Positions 1-7,623 are shown, counted from the first letter of the stretch. The stretch: DNA of 49,796 nucleotides from Streptomyces harenosi (GCF_011008945.1 NZ_WYCT01000010.1:1-49796); one strand, 5' to 3'. The notes: generated by a model not told the origin, from the sequence alone. Program-made: numbers and translations.

Positions 1-66
1 CAAGCAGAAGAGGGCATACGAGTTTAGCGAGTGTCTCGTGGGCTCGGAGATGTGTATAGGAGACAG
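1..66. other. Untrimmed Illumina/Nextera i7 adapter
   Basis: The window begins with CAAGCAGAAGAGGGCATACG, a near match to the Illumina P7 oligo, then an index-like stretch, then GTCTCGTGGGCTCGGAGATG and TGTATAGGAGACAG, the Nextera read-2/mosaic-end sequence with one or two mismatches. This is sequencing-library DNA, not genome. Genomic sequence starts at about base 67. The consequence is that the first gene is truncated by the contig edge and that nothing before base 67 should be annotated. Confidence 0.96.
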
Positions 67-1359
67 GGGCGGGGGCCCCGGCGGCGACGCCCACAGGCTG
101 GTGCTCCCGTCGCGCGCGTCCCAGCGGAAGACGCTGATGGGGGTGAACGGGTCCGTGTAGGTGAACCACGCCTCGTGGCGGCGCCCCCGGATCTCCCCCA
201 CCCAGCCCTGGCCCGGCGTGGCGATGTCCCCGAGCCGCTCCCCGGTCTCCAGGTCGTGCACGGTGATCTCGCTGACGGTGTGGCGGTTGCGGACGGCCAG
301 GAGCAGCCCCCGGTCCAGCTCCGGGCCGTCCAGGACGGTGAAGTGGTCCAGCCGGGCCTGCGGGTCTTCCGCAACGAGGTCCTTCCAGGCGCCCGGTGGG
401 GGGGCTCCGGTCGCGGTGAGGTCCCGCAGGGGGACGGCCGCGAGCCGCCGGCGGGGGGCGCCGTGGTCGGTGAGCAGGTAGAGGCGTCCGTCCCCGCCGG
501 CGACGGCGCTCGTGCGGGCGTCGACGCCCGTCTGCACGGGGGTGAACACCGGTGCCTCCGGGCCGTGCGCGGCGAGGTCGGCGATCCACACGTCGTTGCG
601 GCCCGCCGCGCCGACGGTGCTCGTCACGGTCAGCCAGCGGGCGTCCCCGCTGACGCCGACGGTGTAGACGGCCGTCCGCGGCCCGCCGTCGCCGAAGACG
701 AGCCGGTCGTCCCTGTCGGGGTCCGTGCCCACGCGGTGCAGCCACACGCGCCGGTGGTAGCGCTCCTCTCCGGGGGGCACCCGGTGGGCGGGCAGGCGCC
801 GCACGTAGTAGAACGCCTCACCGCCGGGGAGCCAGGCGATCGGTGATCTGCGGCAGCGGGTGACGGGGCCCTCGACCTGCTCGCCGGAGGCGATGTCCAG
901 GACGTACAGGAGGCCGGTGTCGTCCCCGGCCGTCGAGGTCTGGTAGGCGATCCGGCGCCCCTCCCGGTCCGGGTACCAGGTCTCCAGGACGGTGCGCCCG
1001 GTCGGATCCAGGACCGCGGGGTCGAGCAGTACCCGTTCGGTTCCGTCCGGGTCGGCGACGTGGAGGGCCGCGTGTTCCTGCCCCGGCAGGCGCCGCATGA
1101 AGAACCGCCGTTCGCCCCGCCACAGGGGCGGGCCCGTCACACCGGGGGCCAGCAGTTCGGCCATCCGGGTGTGCAGCCACCGCCGGCCGGGCAGCCCGTC
1201 CAGGACCTCGCGGCACAGGCTCTCCTGCGCGGCGAGCCACGCGCGGGTCCCGGCGCTGCCGGGCTCCTCCAGCCAGCGGTACGGATCCGCGACGGGGCGC
1301 CCGAAGAGGTCGTCCACCAGGTCCTCGCGGTGTGCTGCCGGGTGGCGCGGGCGGGTCAC
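67..1359 (-). CDS. S9-family prolyl oligopeptidase, N-terminal part (cut by contig end)
   Basis: Reading the minus strand from the GTG at 1359 gives about 431 codons open to the adapter junction. The N-terminus contains DDLFGRPVADPYRWLEEP, the hallmark DPYRWLE motif of prolyl oligopeptidases, followed by the repetitive segments of the seven-bladed beta-propeller. The C-terminal hydrolase domain with the catalytic Ser-Asp-His lies beyond the contig. The start overlaps the stop of the upstream APH-like gene as GTGA, so it belongs to the RiPP operon. S9 peptidases act as leader peptidases in some lanthipeptide clusters (FlaP-type, cutting after proline). The precursor here has Pro at 25, 29 and 31, so cleavage after Pro29 or Pro31 is a reasonable inference. 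The family call is firm and the role is inferred. Confidence 0.85.
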
Positions 1360-2330
1360 TGCGCACTTCCCTGTTCGTCGACGAGTTGCACGATCAGCGC
1401 GGCGACGCGGCGGACCTCCGCCTCGTCCCAGGTGACCAGGACGCTGAAGTCGAGGAGGTGCAGCAGGACGCGCAGGGCGGCGGCACGGCCGACCAGGGCA
1501 CGGGAGACCGGGCCGTATCCGCGCAGGAAGCTGCCGGCGAGCTCGTCCCAGTAGGCGCCGGGGCGGTCGAAGCGGGCGGAGAAGAACCGCATCTCCCGCA
1601 GTTCGGCGACGACCCAGCCGACGTCCCACTGCGCGGGCGCGTAGCCGACGTCCTCACCGGTGACCAGCGCGTGGGTGCCGCCGGGCCGTTCGGCGGGCAC
1701 CAGCCGGCCGAGGCTCGGGGCGCCGTGGACGAGGGCGAGCGGTTCGCCCGGCGCGAGGTCGTCCAGCCATGCCTCGACGGCGCGCCAGCGGGGCGTGCCG
1801 AGCAGGCCGCGCACCCTGTGGTGGAGCCGCTCGGCCGGGCCGTCGGCCGGGGAGGCGACCCACGCGCGCAGCCGTCCCCACATGGGCGGGGGTGTGCGGC
1901 CGTCGGCGTGCCCGGCGGGCAGGGGGGTGGCGTGCAGGCGCCGGAGCAGGCGCCCGAGGCCGTACAGCAGTTCCCGGGTCCCGTCCGCCGCGTCGTCGGT
2001 GTCCGGCACGGCGGACGGGTGCGGCGCGGCGGTCGGTGCCGGGGCGTTCAGCGCGGCGATCCGGCGGGCGAGCGAACTGCGCCCCGGCAGCCGCCGGTAG
2101 TGCAGTGCGCCGTCCTGGAGGCGGGGCAGGACGCAGCGGACGGTGTCGCCGTGCCCGTCCTCCGCGGGGGTCTGCAGGGGGCCCAGCGCGTCCCGGGCGG
2201 CAGGAGGCGGCCCCTCGAGGGGCCCGGCCCGGTCGGGGCCGGCGGTGCGGACCCAGGTGAACCAGCCGTCCTCGTCCGCCACCACCTCGGTGCGGACCAG
2301 TCCGCTTCCGTACGCGGCGACGACGGTCAC
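1356..2330 (-). CDS. Degenerate APH-fold protein of the RiPP cluster (LanX/TvaE-like)
   Basis: This encodes 324 aa from a GTG at 2330 that overlaps the flavoprotein stop (GTGA). It looks like an aminoglycoside-phosphotransferase fold. LALVHGAPSLGRLV near residues 198-211 sits where APH enzymes have the HGD(L)xxxN catalytic loop, and GEDVGYAPAQWDVGWV near 225-240 matches the DFxxAxxGDPxWDL region. The catalytic Asp of the loop is missing (HGA instead of HGD), so it is probably not a kinase. Class V lanthipeptide and thioamitide clusters contain a second APH-like protein beside the true kinase-like one, proposed to act in cyclisation together with the decarboxylase. That role is inference from neighbours. 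A stand-alone antibiotic kinase is unlikely given the lost residue. Confidence 0.65.
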   Translation of the reverse strand: MTVVAAYGSGLVRTEVVADEDGWFTWVRTAGPDRAGPLEGPPPAARDALGPLQTPAEDGHGDTVRCVLPRLQDGALHYRRLPGRSSLARRIAALNAPAPTAAPHPSAVPDTDDAADGTRELLYGLGRLLRRLHATPLPAGHADGRTPPPMWGRLRAWVASPADGPAERLHHRVRGLLGTPRWRAVEAWLDDLAPGEPLALVHGAPSLGRLVPAERPGGTHALVTGEDVGYAPAQWDVGWVVAELREMRFFSARFDRPGAYWDELAGSFLRGYGPVSRALVGRAAALRVLLHLLDFSVLVTWDEAEVRRVAALIVQLVDEQGSAQ

Positions 2331-2950
2331 GCCGGTTCACCTGCCTTCCGTCCGGCCGCGAGCTCCGCGTGCCGCTTCTCGACCAGTTCCAGCAGCGCCG
2401 GGAGGGGGGCGGCCGCGTTCCTCCCGACGTCTCCCGTGGTCACGCTGCGCCCGGGCGCGGGGTCCGCCACGACCACGTTGGGGCGCTCCCGCAGGGCGGC
2501 CAGATGGGAGCGCATGGCGTGGCTGCGGAAGCCGCCCGGGGGCAGGGCCGGGGCCAGGCCGATCGGGGCGGTGCTGCACTGGAGGGCCAGCATCACGGGG
2601 GTGTCCGCGAGTCCGAGGGCGAACCTGCTGACGAAGTGGAAGGTGGCGGGGAAGACGGCCACCGCGTCGGCCCACTCGCACAGTTCGACGTGCAGGGCCG
2701 TCACCCGCGGCTCGGCCGGCCACACGTCGTGCACCAGCGGCCGGCCGCCGATCGCGGTGAGCGCGGCGGGCGAGACGAACTCGGTGGCCTGCCGGGTGAG
2801 CGCCACCTTGGTCTCCACGTACGCGTGGTTCTCGCGCAGCCAGCCGACCCAGCCGGGCAGGGAGCAGACGCCGAGCGCACCCGTGCCGACCAGGAGCAGG
2901 CGGCGGAAGGAGAACCGGGACCGGTCCGGCTCGTCGAGGTCGTCAGGCAT
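2327..2950 (-). CDS. Flavoprotein cysteine decarboxylase (EpiD/CypD/TvaF-like)
   Basis: 207 aa, HFCD-type flavoprotein related to phosphopantothenoylcysteine decarboxylase. An N-terminal FMN-binding segment LLLVGTGALGVCSLPGW (about 18-34) leads to the conserved catalytic-type histidine in VTALHVEL (His87) and then PATFHFVSRFALGLAD (101-116), the counterpart of the PASANTxxKxAxG motif. The family oxidatively decarboxylates the C-terminal Cys of a RiPP precursor to an ene-thiol, which then closes an AviCys or AviMeCys ring. The precursor at 4049-4186 ends in Cys45, exactly the required substrate. The ATG at 2950 overlaps the end of the LLM reductase gene by 8 bp, and the stop overlaps the next gene as GTGA, so it lies inside a tightly coupled operon. 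Confidence 0.85.
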   Translation of the reverse strand: MPDDLDEPDRSRFSFRRLLLVGTGALGVCSLPGWVGWLRENHAYVETKVALTRQATEFVSPAALTAIGGRPLVHDVWPAEPRVTALHVELCEWADAVAVFPATFHFVSRFALGLADTPVMLALQCSTAPIGLAPALPPGGFRSHAMRSHLAALRERPNVVVADPAPGRSVTTGDVGRNAAAPLPALLELVEKRHAELAAGRKAGEPA

Positions 2951-3911
2951 CTGCTGTCCTTCGTGCGTCGGTGAGGATGTCGAGGGCTTCCAGCGAGGCG
3001 CGCGTGCCGTCGACGGCCTGGATGCCGATCGTGCTGAGCACCACCTCGTCGGCACCGGCGTCCCGGTAGGCGGAGACGGCCCGCAGGACCTCGCCGGCGC
3101 CGCCCACGGCGGCGGTGCCGCTGTCGACGAGCCGGGCGGCGGACTTCACCAGGTCGTCCGGGTCGGTCTCGACGCCGGCCCGGCGGAGCATGTCGGCGTA
3201 GTGGGGGGCCCGCAGATGGGCGTGGGAGGCGGCGGCGACGACCTGGAGGTGGTCGCGGTCCGGCGCGTCGAGCGAGACGTGGACGACGGAGGTGACCCGC
3301 GGCCGGGGGCGCCCCGCCCGCTCGGCTCCCGCGGCCAGCGCCGGGATGATCACCTCGGCCAGGTAGCTCGGGGGTGTCAGCCAGGTGATGGCCACGTCGG
3401 CGAGCTCTCCCGCGAGTTCGGCCATGCGGGGCCTGAGGACGCCGAGGCCCAGTTCCACCGGCGGTGTCTCCATGGCGGTGAGCGTGCCGCTCATCGCGTG
3501 GTACTCGCCGTGGAGGTCGACGCGGTCCCCCGCGAGCAGGCCCCGTACGGTCGAGGCGTACTCGCGCACGGCGGTGAGGGGGCTCGCGTACGCCTGTCCG
3601 CGCAGCGCCCGGACGAACGGCTGCGGCCCGGTGCCGAGTCCGGCGACGACGGGCTGCCCCGTCAGCGCGGCGAGCGAGCGGGCCTGCAGGGCGGCCTGGA
3701 AGGGGTGGCACAGCGGCATCAGGGTCACGCTGGTGCCCATGGGTATCCGGGCTCCGGCCCCGGCGGCGTAGGCGAGTGCGGTGTACGGCTCGACCAGGAG
3801 CGACTGACCGGTCCAGAGCCTTACGGCTTTTCCCTTCCGGACGAGGTCCGCGAAAGGCAGCACTTGCTTTCCGGAAACGGGCATGAAAGGGAGAAGTACT
3901 GAGGTGCTCAT
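2943..3911 (-). CDS. LLM-class F420-dependent reductase (LxmJ-like)
   Basis: 322 aa with the luciferase-like monooxygenase fold. The pattern IPMGTSVTLMPLCHPFQAA (about 56-74), then LTGQPVVAGLGTGPQPFV, and the distal HGEYHAM segment are typical of F420-dependent LLM oxidoreductases. In lexapeptide-type class V lanthipeptides an F420H2-dependent enzyme of this family reduces dehydroalanine or dehydrobutyrine to D-Ala or D-Abu. Being the first gene after the precursor, it likely does the same here on Thr33/Ser36/Ser42-derived residues. No strong Shine-Dalgarno is seen before the ATG at 3911. It follows the precursor's hairpin, so its expression may depend on read-through. Confidence 0.82.
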   Translation of the reverse strand: MSTSVLLPFMPVSGKQVLPFADLVRKGKAVRLWTGQSLLVEPYTALAYAAGAGARIPMGTSVTLMPLCHPFQAALQARSLAALTGQPVVAGLGTGPQPFVRALRGQAYASPLTAVREYASTVRGLLAGDRVDLHGEYHAMSGTLTAMETPPVELGLGVLRPRMAELAGELADVAITWLTPPSYLAEVIIPALAAGAERAGRPRPRVTSVVHVSLDAPDRDHLQVVAAASHAHLRAPHYADMLRRAGVETDPDDLVKSAARLVDSGTAAVGGAGEVLRAVSAYRDAGADEVVLSTIGIQAVDGTRASLEALDILTDARRTADA

Positions 3912-3994
3912 GCTCGGCGCGGGCCCTTCGGAGCCTGTCTGCGTCGACGAGTTCGTCTCCGCGTTGAGGTACTTCCTCGTCCTGCGGCGCGGTG

Positions 3995-4029
3995 CCGTGC
4001 GGTCGGCGGGCGGGCCGCCGACCGCACGG
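3995..4029 (-). terminator. Hairpin between precursor and downstream tailoring genes
   Basis: A perfect 15-bp inverted repeat (3995-4009 pairs with 4015-4029) with a 5-nt loop lies 20 bp after the precursor stop. There is no U-run. In lanthipeptide operons a hairpin in this position typically lets most transcripts stop after the precursor gene, or protects its 3' end, giving far more substrate than enzyme. Confidence 0.7.
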
Positions 4030-4048
4030 GTACGCCGTCAGGGGCGTG

Positions 4049-4186
4049 TCAGCAGTCGAAGCTCGCGGTGACGATCACCGAGATGATGGTCTGCGGCGAG
4101 GGAGCCTCGTCCGGGGTGACCTCGTCGGCCATCTCGTTGACGTCCGCGTAAGCGTCGAAACCAGCAGCCAGCTCGATGTCGTTCAT
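4049..4186 (-). CDS. RiPP precursor peptide, 45 aa (class V lanthipeptide / thioamitide-like)
   Basis: A short ORF with a strong ribosome binding site (AAGGAGA, 6 nt before the ATG at 4186). The acidic leader begins MNDIELAAGFDAYADVNEMA and continues DEVTPDEAP. The C-terminal core region is SPQTIISVIVTASFDC (residues 30-45) with Thr33, Ser36, Thr40, Ser42 and a terminal Cys45. The C-terminal Cys with a flanking EpiD-like decarboxylase predicts an aminovinyl-cysteine ring to Thr40 (i+5, as in thioviridamide) or Ser42 (i+3, as in epidermin). The last 13 residues match the thioviridamide core in length and in the T-x-x-F-x-C ending. Flanking genes encode the dehydratase components, reductase and peptidase. 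Leader cleavage after Pro29 or Pro31 is inferred. Confidence 0.88.
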   Translation of the reverse strand: MNDIELAAGFDAYADVNEMADEVTPDEAPSPQTIISVIVTASFDC

Positions 4187-4276
4187 AACCGTCTCCTTAA
4201 CCATCGGAATGGATTGGGACCACCACGGAGGAAAACCAGCGGATCGCGCCGTCCCGTTTCCCTCGCGGCGACCAGA

Positions 4277-4305
4277 AAGCTAATCCGGTGGAAATGGCGG
4301 GGCAA
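4277..4305 (-). promoter_or_regulatory. Putative promoter of the precursor gene
   Basis: On the minus strand TTGCCC (4300-4305) and TAGCTT (4277-4282) are separated by exactly 17 bp, about 90 bp before the precursor ATG and just after the HopA1 gene stop. The region is AT-richer than its surroundings. A separate promoter here would let the precursor be made in excess. It is predicted by pattern only. Confidence 0.4.
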
Positions 4306-4342
4306 GATCCTTTTGATGAAAGGTTGTTCGGCGTCCGGGATT

Positions 4343-5347
4343 TCAAAAACCGCCCTGGAAAGGCGGGGACGACAGGTTGCGCGCCGGTTCCATGGGGTCG
4401 ATACCGGCCTCGAGCAGAGCCTTCCGTACAACCTCCGACCGGGACCCTCCCCCATCGCCGGCCCGGGTGGCGTGCCGCACCAGGCCCTCGGCGAGCGCCC
4501 GGGACCGGTGCTCGCCGAGGCTGGTGTTCCTCCCGCCCGGCCGGGGGTCGTCCGGTTCCCAGGCCACGGCGACGCCCGGCGCGAGCGGCCGGGTGAAGGG
4601 GGACGTGCCGGGCGTGGGAGCGGTGTGCCTTCCGACCGCGTCGAGCAGGCCGGGAAGGACGTACTGGTCCTCGCCGCCCAGGTAGATCACGACGCCGTCC
4701 CGCCGCGGGAGACCGGCGGAGGAGGAGAGCGCCTTGGCGCGGTAGGGAACGCCGTGCCCCTCCAGGCACCGCAGTGACGCTTCCCAGGCGTCGAGGACGG
4801 CGCCGGGCGTCCCGACGTGCAAGTACACCCGCAGTACGCGGTCCTGCCCGGTCAGCGGCCTCGATCCGTCGACCAGGAAGAAGCCCGGGGAGAGCGACCG
4901 GCGGACGGCGGCGACCAGCACGCCGGCCTCCGCCCCGTTGCCGGGCCGCCCCGCCGCGCCGCGCCCGCCGGTGATCCGGTCGGGGGCGACCCGGACCCGG
5001 ACCCCGGAGAGCCGGACGACCGGACCCCGCCCTTCCGGGGCGGCGTCGAGGACCGGAGCCCGGTAGTGGCTGTACGGGTGGGGAGTCCTGGCGGCGAGGC
5101 CGTCTTCCAGGTCACCGTCCGGCCGGCGGTCCGCGTCCTGACCGGCCGTCCGGTCCGGCCGGTCGGGATCCTGGGGGGATCGGCCGACGTGGACCACCTC
5201 GTAGAGGGCGTTGGCGAGTTGACCGGTGAGGGCCCGGGGGGTGGGGGCGGTCATCATCCTTTCACCAACGAACGCCGTCCGCCCGTCCGGCTCCACCCGC
5301 ACGCCGGCCAGCGCCTCTTCCAGCCGGGCGGACAGCAGGGCCGTCAT
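4343..5347 (-). CDS. HopA1-family protein (LanY/TvaD-like lanthionine synthetase component)
   Basis: 334 aa from the ATG at 5347, which overlaps the kinase-like gene stop as ATGA. The C-terminal half has the T3SS effector HopA1 family pattern: VLRVYLHVG, then AWEASLRCLEGHGVPYRAKA, then RRDGVVIYLG, TSPFTRPLAPGVAVAWEP and SLGEHRSRALAEGL. HopA1-type proteins in class V lanthipeptide and thioamitide clusters work with the APH-fold protein to phosphorylate and then eliminate Ser/Thr in the precursor, HopA1 being the presumed phosphate-lyase partner. An upstream in-frame extension exists but lies inside the kinase-like gene and lacks an RBS. Confidence in the family is high and the exact step is from the literature on related clusters. 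Confidence 0.83.
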   Translation of the reverse strand: MTALLSARLEEALAGVRVEPDGRTAFVGERMMTAPTPRALTGQLANALYEVVHVGRSPQDPDRPDRTAGQDADRRPDGDLEDGLAARTPHPYSHYRAPVLDAAPEGRGPVVRLSGVRVRVAPDRITGGRGAAGRPGNGAEAGVLVAAVRRSLSPGFFLVDGSRPLTGQDRVLRVYLHVGTPGAVLDAWEASLRCLEGHGVPYRAKALSSSAGLPRRDGVVIYLGGEDQYVLPGLLDAVGRHTAPTPGTSPFTRPLAPGVAVAWEPDDPRPGGRNTSLGEHRSRALAEGLVRHATRAGDGGGSRSEVVRKALLEAGIDPMEPARNLSSPPFQGGF

Positions 5348-6435
5348 CGGGAGACCTCCGTCAGTCCGAGGGTGGCGACGAACGCGTCCGGCGTCAGCAG
5401 GGCCTTTCTGCCGATGCCCGCCATCGCGCGCGGCAGGGCGGCCAGTCGGGGCGCCGAGCGGGCCCCGGCCAGCAGTCTGTCCAGGAGGTGCCATCCGGTG
5501 AAGGCGGTGGTCCGCTCGGCCAGGCTGCCATCGGCGGGGGCGGCGGTGTGGAGGTAACCGCTCCAGAAGGCGGTGGTCAGGGGGCGCACGCCGCGAATGC
5601 CCTCCGCCAGCGACTCCACCATGCGGGCGCGGGAGGGGGACTCGCCCGATTCACTCGCGGCGGCGGCCGCCTCCAGCAGGGCGCGGTACAGCAGATCCCC
5701 GACGACTCCCCCGAGGTCGCGGGCCGCGTCACCGGCACGGAACTCCTCGAAGTCGGTGAGATGGACGCCGTCGTCGCCGACCAGGAACTGGTCCAGCCTG
5801 AGGTCGCAGTGGGCGGCCACCGGCTCGGCCTCCCGCTCCCGGCCCAGGAGCCGGCGCAGCGCCACCGCCAGTTCGGCGTCGTTCTGCAACAGCGCCCACA
5901 CCTGCAACTCCCCGGCCGACGAGGACTCGAAGAGGGCGAGGGGGATCGCCTCGAGCAGTTCCTCGGACGGCAGCAGGGGGTTGGTCGCCGGGTCGCGCAG
6001 CAGGTCGTCCACGGGCAGGCGGTGCAGCAGGGCGACCGTGTGTCCCAGGGAGTACGCCAGCTCGGGGGTGAACGCGCCGTCGCGCCACACCTCCGCCCCG
6101 GTCCTGCCTCCCTCCACGCAGGTGAACACCAGCGCGCCCGCCTCGGGGTCGGCGCCGAGCAGCCGGGGAGCGGACAGGGCGGCCGGCTCGGCCCGCGCCA
6201 GCGCCTGCTCGAAGGCGAGGTACTGGCGGACTCGCGCCGCCGACGCCGCGGCGGGGCCCTGCAGTTTCTTGACGAAGACGCGCGTTCCGGCGTCGGTGGT
6301 GCAGATCCAGTTCCGGTTCCGGCCGGGGAGTTTCCTCAGGTCCGCCCGTCCCGCGAGGAGTCCCAGCCCGGTGCGGGTGAGGATGGTCTGTACTTCGGTG
6401 AGCTCGTCGGGCCTGTCCAGGGTCGCGTCGGTCAC
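5344..6435 (-). CDS. APH-fold kinase-like lanthionine synthetase component (LanK/TvaC-like)
   Basis: 363 aa from GTG 6435 (GTGA overlap with the upstream membrane protein). It keeps kinase residues: FVKK (Lys56/57) as the ATP-binding lysine, HCDLRLDQ with Asp211 as the catalytic base, and LTDFEEF with Asp228 as the metal-binding DFG equivalent. This contrasts with the degenerate paralogue at 1356-2330, so this is the probable active kinase that phosphorylates precursor Ser/Thr. It is immediately followed by the HopA1-family partner. Together they would supply dehydro residues for ring formation. A free antibiotic phosphotransferase is the alternative, but the operon context argues against it. 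Confidence 0.82.
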   Translation of the reverse strand: MTDATLDRPDELTEVQTILTRTGLGLLAGRADLRKLPGRNRNWICTTDAGTRVFVKKLQGPAAASAARVRQYLAFEQALARAEPAALSAPRLLGADPEAGALVFTCVEGGRTGAEVWRDGAFTPELAYSLGHTVALLHRLPVDDLLRDPATNPLLPSEELLEAIPLALFESSSAGELQVWALLQNDAELAVALRRLLGREREAEPVAAHCDLRLDQFLVGDDGVHLTDFEEFRAGDAARDLGGVVGDLLYRALLEAAAAASESGESPSRARMVESLAEGIRGVRPLTTAFWSGYLHTAAPADGSLAERTTAFTGWHLLDRLLAGARSAPRLAALPRAMAGIGRKALLTPDAFVATLGLTEVSR

Positions 6436-7076
6436 GGCTGCGCGCCCTCGGTGATCCACCGGTTGATCTGCCGGGCCGCTCCCGCCGGGTCGTCGGCGGC
6501 GGCGTGGATCCTGGTGGCGAGCACGGGGCTCCCCTTGCGGAAGGAGACCCGCACCGGCTCCTTCAGCTCGATGACGAGCTGCGTCGAGCTTCCGACGGAG
6601 CAGGCCACCTCCTCGTCGGAGTCCAGGGCGCGCCGCAGGCCGTACCAGGGCACGGAGCGGTGGGCGACGCTGACGCTCGCGAGGGCCGTCCTCGGAATGG
6701 TCAGCGCCCGGAAGGGCCCGGTGCGCAGGCGTAACGACGTGTCGTCGAGGATGTGGGGCGCGCGGATCGTCATCGCGCAGAACCCCAGGGTGAGGGTGAC
6801 GGAGAAGACGACCCAGAGCAGATGGACGGCCCGCCCGGCCGGGGGGAGCTTGCCGTCGATGAGCAGCGCGACGACGACGTCCGACGCGGTGAAGATCATG
6901 ACGACCGTCCGCAGACTCGCCGAGTGGGGTACCGCCCGCTCGCCCTCGGGCAACCGCAGCGGCCGGCGGGCGAGCCAGTCCCACAGGTCGCGCAGCATCT
7001 GGCCGGTCCACTGCGCTCCCGACCTGCGGGGCGCCTCTCCGGTTCCGACCGGACCGGAGGCCGTGTGGTCACGCAT
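6432..7076 (-). CDS. Membrane protein with PH-like C-terminal domain
   Basis: 214 aa. Two hydrophobic helices, TVVMIFTASDVVVALLI (about 58-74) and AVHLLWVVFSVTLTLGFCAM (about 83-102), are followed by a beta-rich soluble tail (SLRLRTGPFRALTIPRTALA, later LVIELKEPVRVSF) that looks like a bacterial PH-type domain. It sits between the HTH protein and the kinase-like gene with overlapping ends on both sides (8 bp and GTGA), so it is co-translated with the RiPP genes. Function is unknown; immunity, or anchoring of the modification complex to the membrane, are possible but unproven. Confidence 0.6.
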   Translation of the reverse strand: MRDHTASGPVGTGEAPRRSGAQWTGQMLRDLWDWLARRPLRLPEGERAVPHSASLRTVVMIFTASDVVVALLIDGKLPPAGRAVHLLWVVFSVTLTLGFCAMTIRAPHILDDTSLRLRTGPFRALTIPRTALASVSVAHRSVPWYGLRRALDSDEEVACSVGSSTQLVIELKEPVRVSFRKGSPVLATRIHAAADDPAGAARQINRWITEGAQP

Positions 7077-7623
7077 CGCGCAGTTTCCTTCCCAACCAGA
7101 ATCCGGATGCCATACAGGTGCCGGCGACCACCGTGAGCGTCGCCGTCCTGGGCCGGCAACCGGTCAGTCCGGCGACGCCGGCGATGCCCGCCACCCCGAC
7201 GGCCCCCGCCACGGCGGGGAAGAACCGGGTCAGGGCCTCACGGCTCCTGGAGCGCGGGGCGGCGGGCGCACCGGCGGGCGCCGCGGCCGGGGACGCTAAC
7301 GCGGTCCCCGGTGCGGCCGGCCGCGCGGTACACGGCTCGGCGCGGGTCTCCTCGGCGTGCAGTGCGGCATCGGTCTCCTTCCAGAACCTCTTCCAGTGGG
7401 CGGTGTCGCCGCCGCAGGCACTGACGTAGGCCATCGTCACCTCCAGGCTCGGGAAGCTGAGGCCGCGGGCGGCCTCCGACAGCGTCGTCCCGGAGTACTT
7501 GGCGCGGCTGGCCAGCTTCCGGTAGGAAGGGTTGCCCGCCGATCTTCTGAGCGTTCTCAGCTCGTAGGCGAAGCACTGCAGCGGCCCCTCGGTCGGGTCT
7601 ATGTGAGTCTCTGGCCTTCCCAT
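7069..7623 (-). CDS. HTH regulator with C-terminal membrane anchor
   Basis: 184 aa starting at ATG 7623 behind AAGGAA. The N-terminal 75 residues (GPLQCFAYELRTLRRSAGNP, then SYRKLASRAKYSGTTLSEAA, then AYVSACGGD) match the HTH module common at the front of Streptomyces XRE-type and STAND-type regulators. A Pro/Ala linker and two predicted hydrophobic segments (AVAGAVGVAGIAGVAGLTG and TLTVVAGTCMASGFWLG) follow. The layout suggests a membrane-tethered DNA-binding protein. It is the first gene of the RiPP operon, so pathway-specific control or autoregulation is likely but not shown. Confidence 0.7.
   Translation of the reverse strand: MGRPETHIDPTEGPLQCFAYELRTLRRSAGNPSYRKLASRAKYSGTTLSEAARGLSFPSLEVTMAYVSACGGDTAHWKRFWKETDAALHAEETRAEPCTARPAAPGTALASPAAAPAGAPAAPRSRSREALTRFFPAVAGAVGVAGIAGVAGLTGCRPRTATLTVVAGTCMASGFWLGRKLRDA

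Noticed and set aside
1332..3902. 856-aa plus-strand frame across the RiPP genes
   Set aside because: Shadow of flavoprotein and LLM genes; no recognizable domain.
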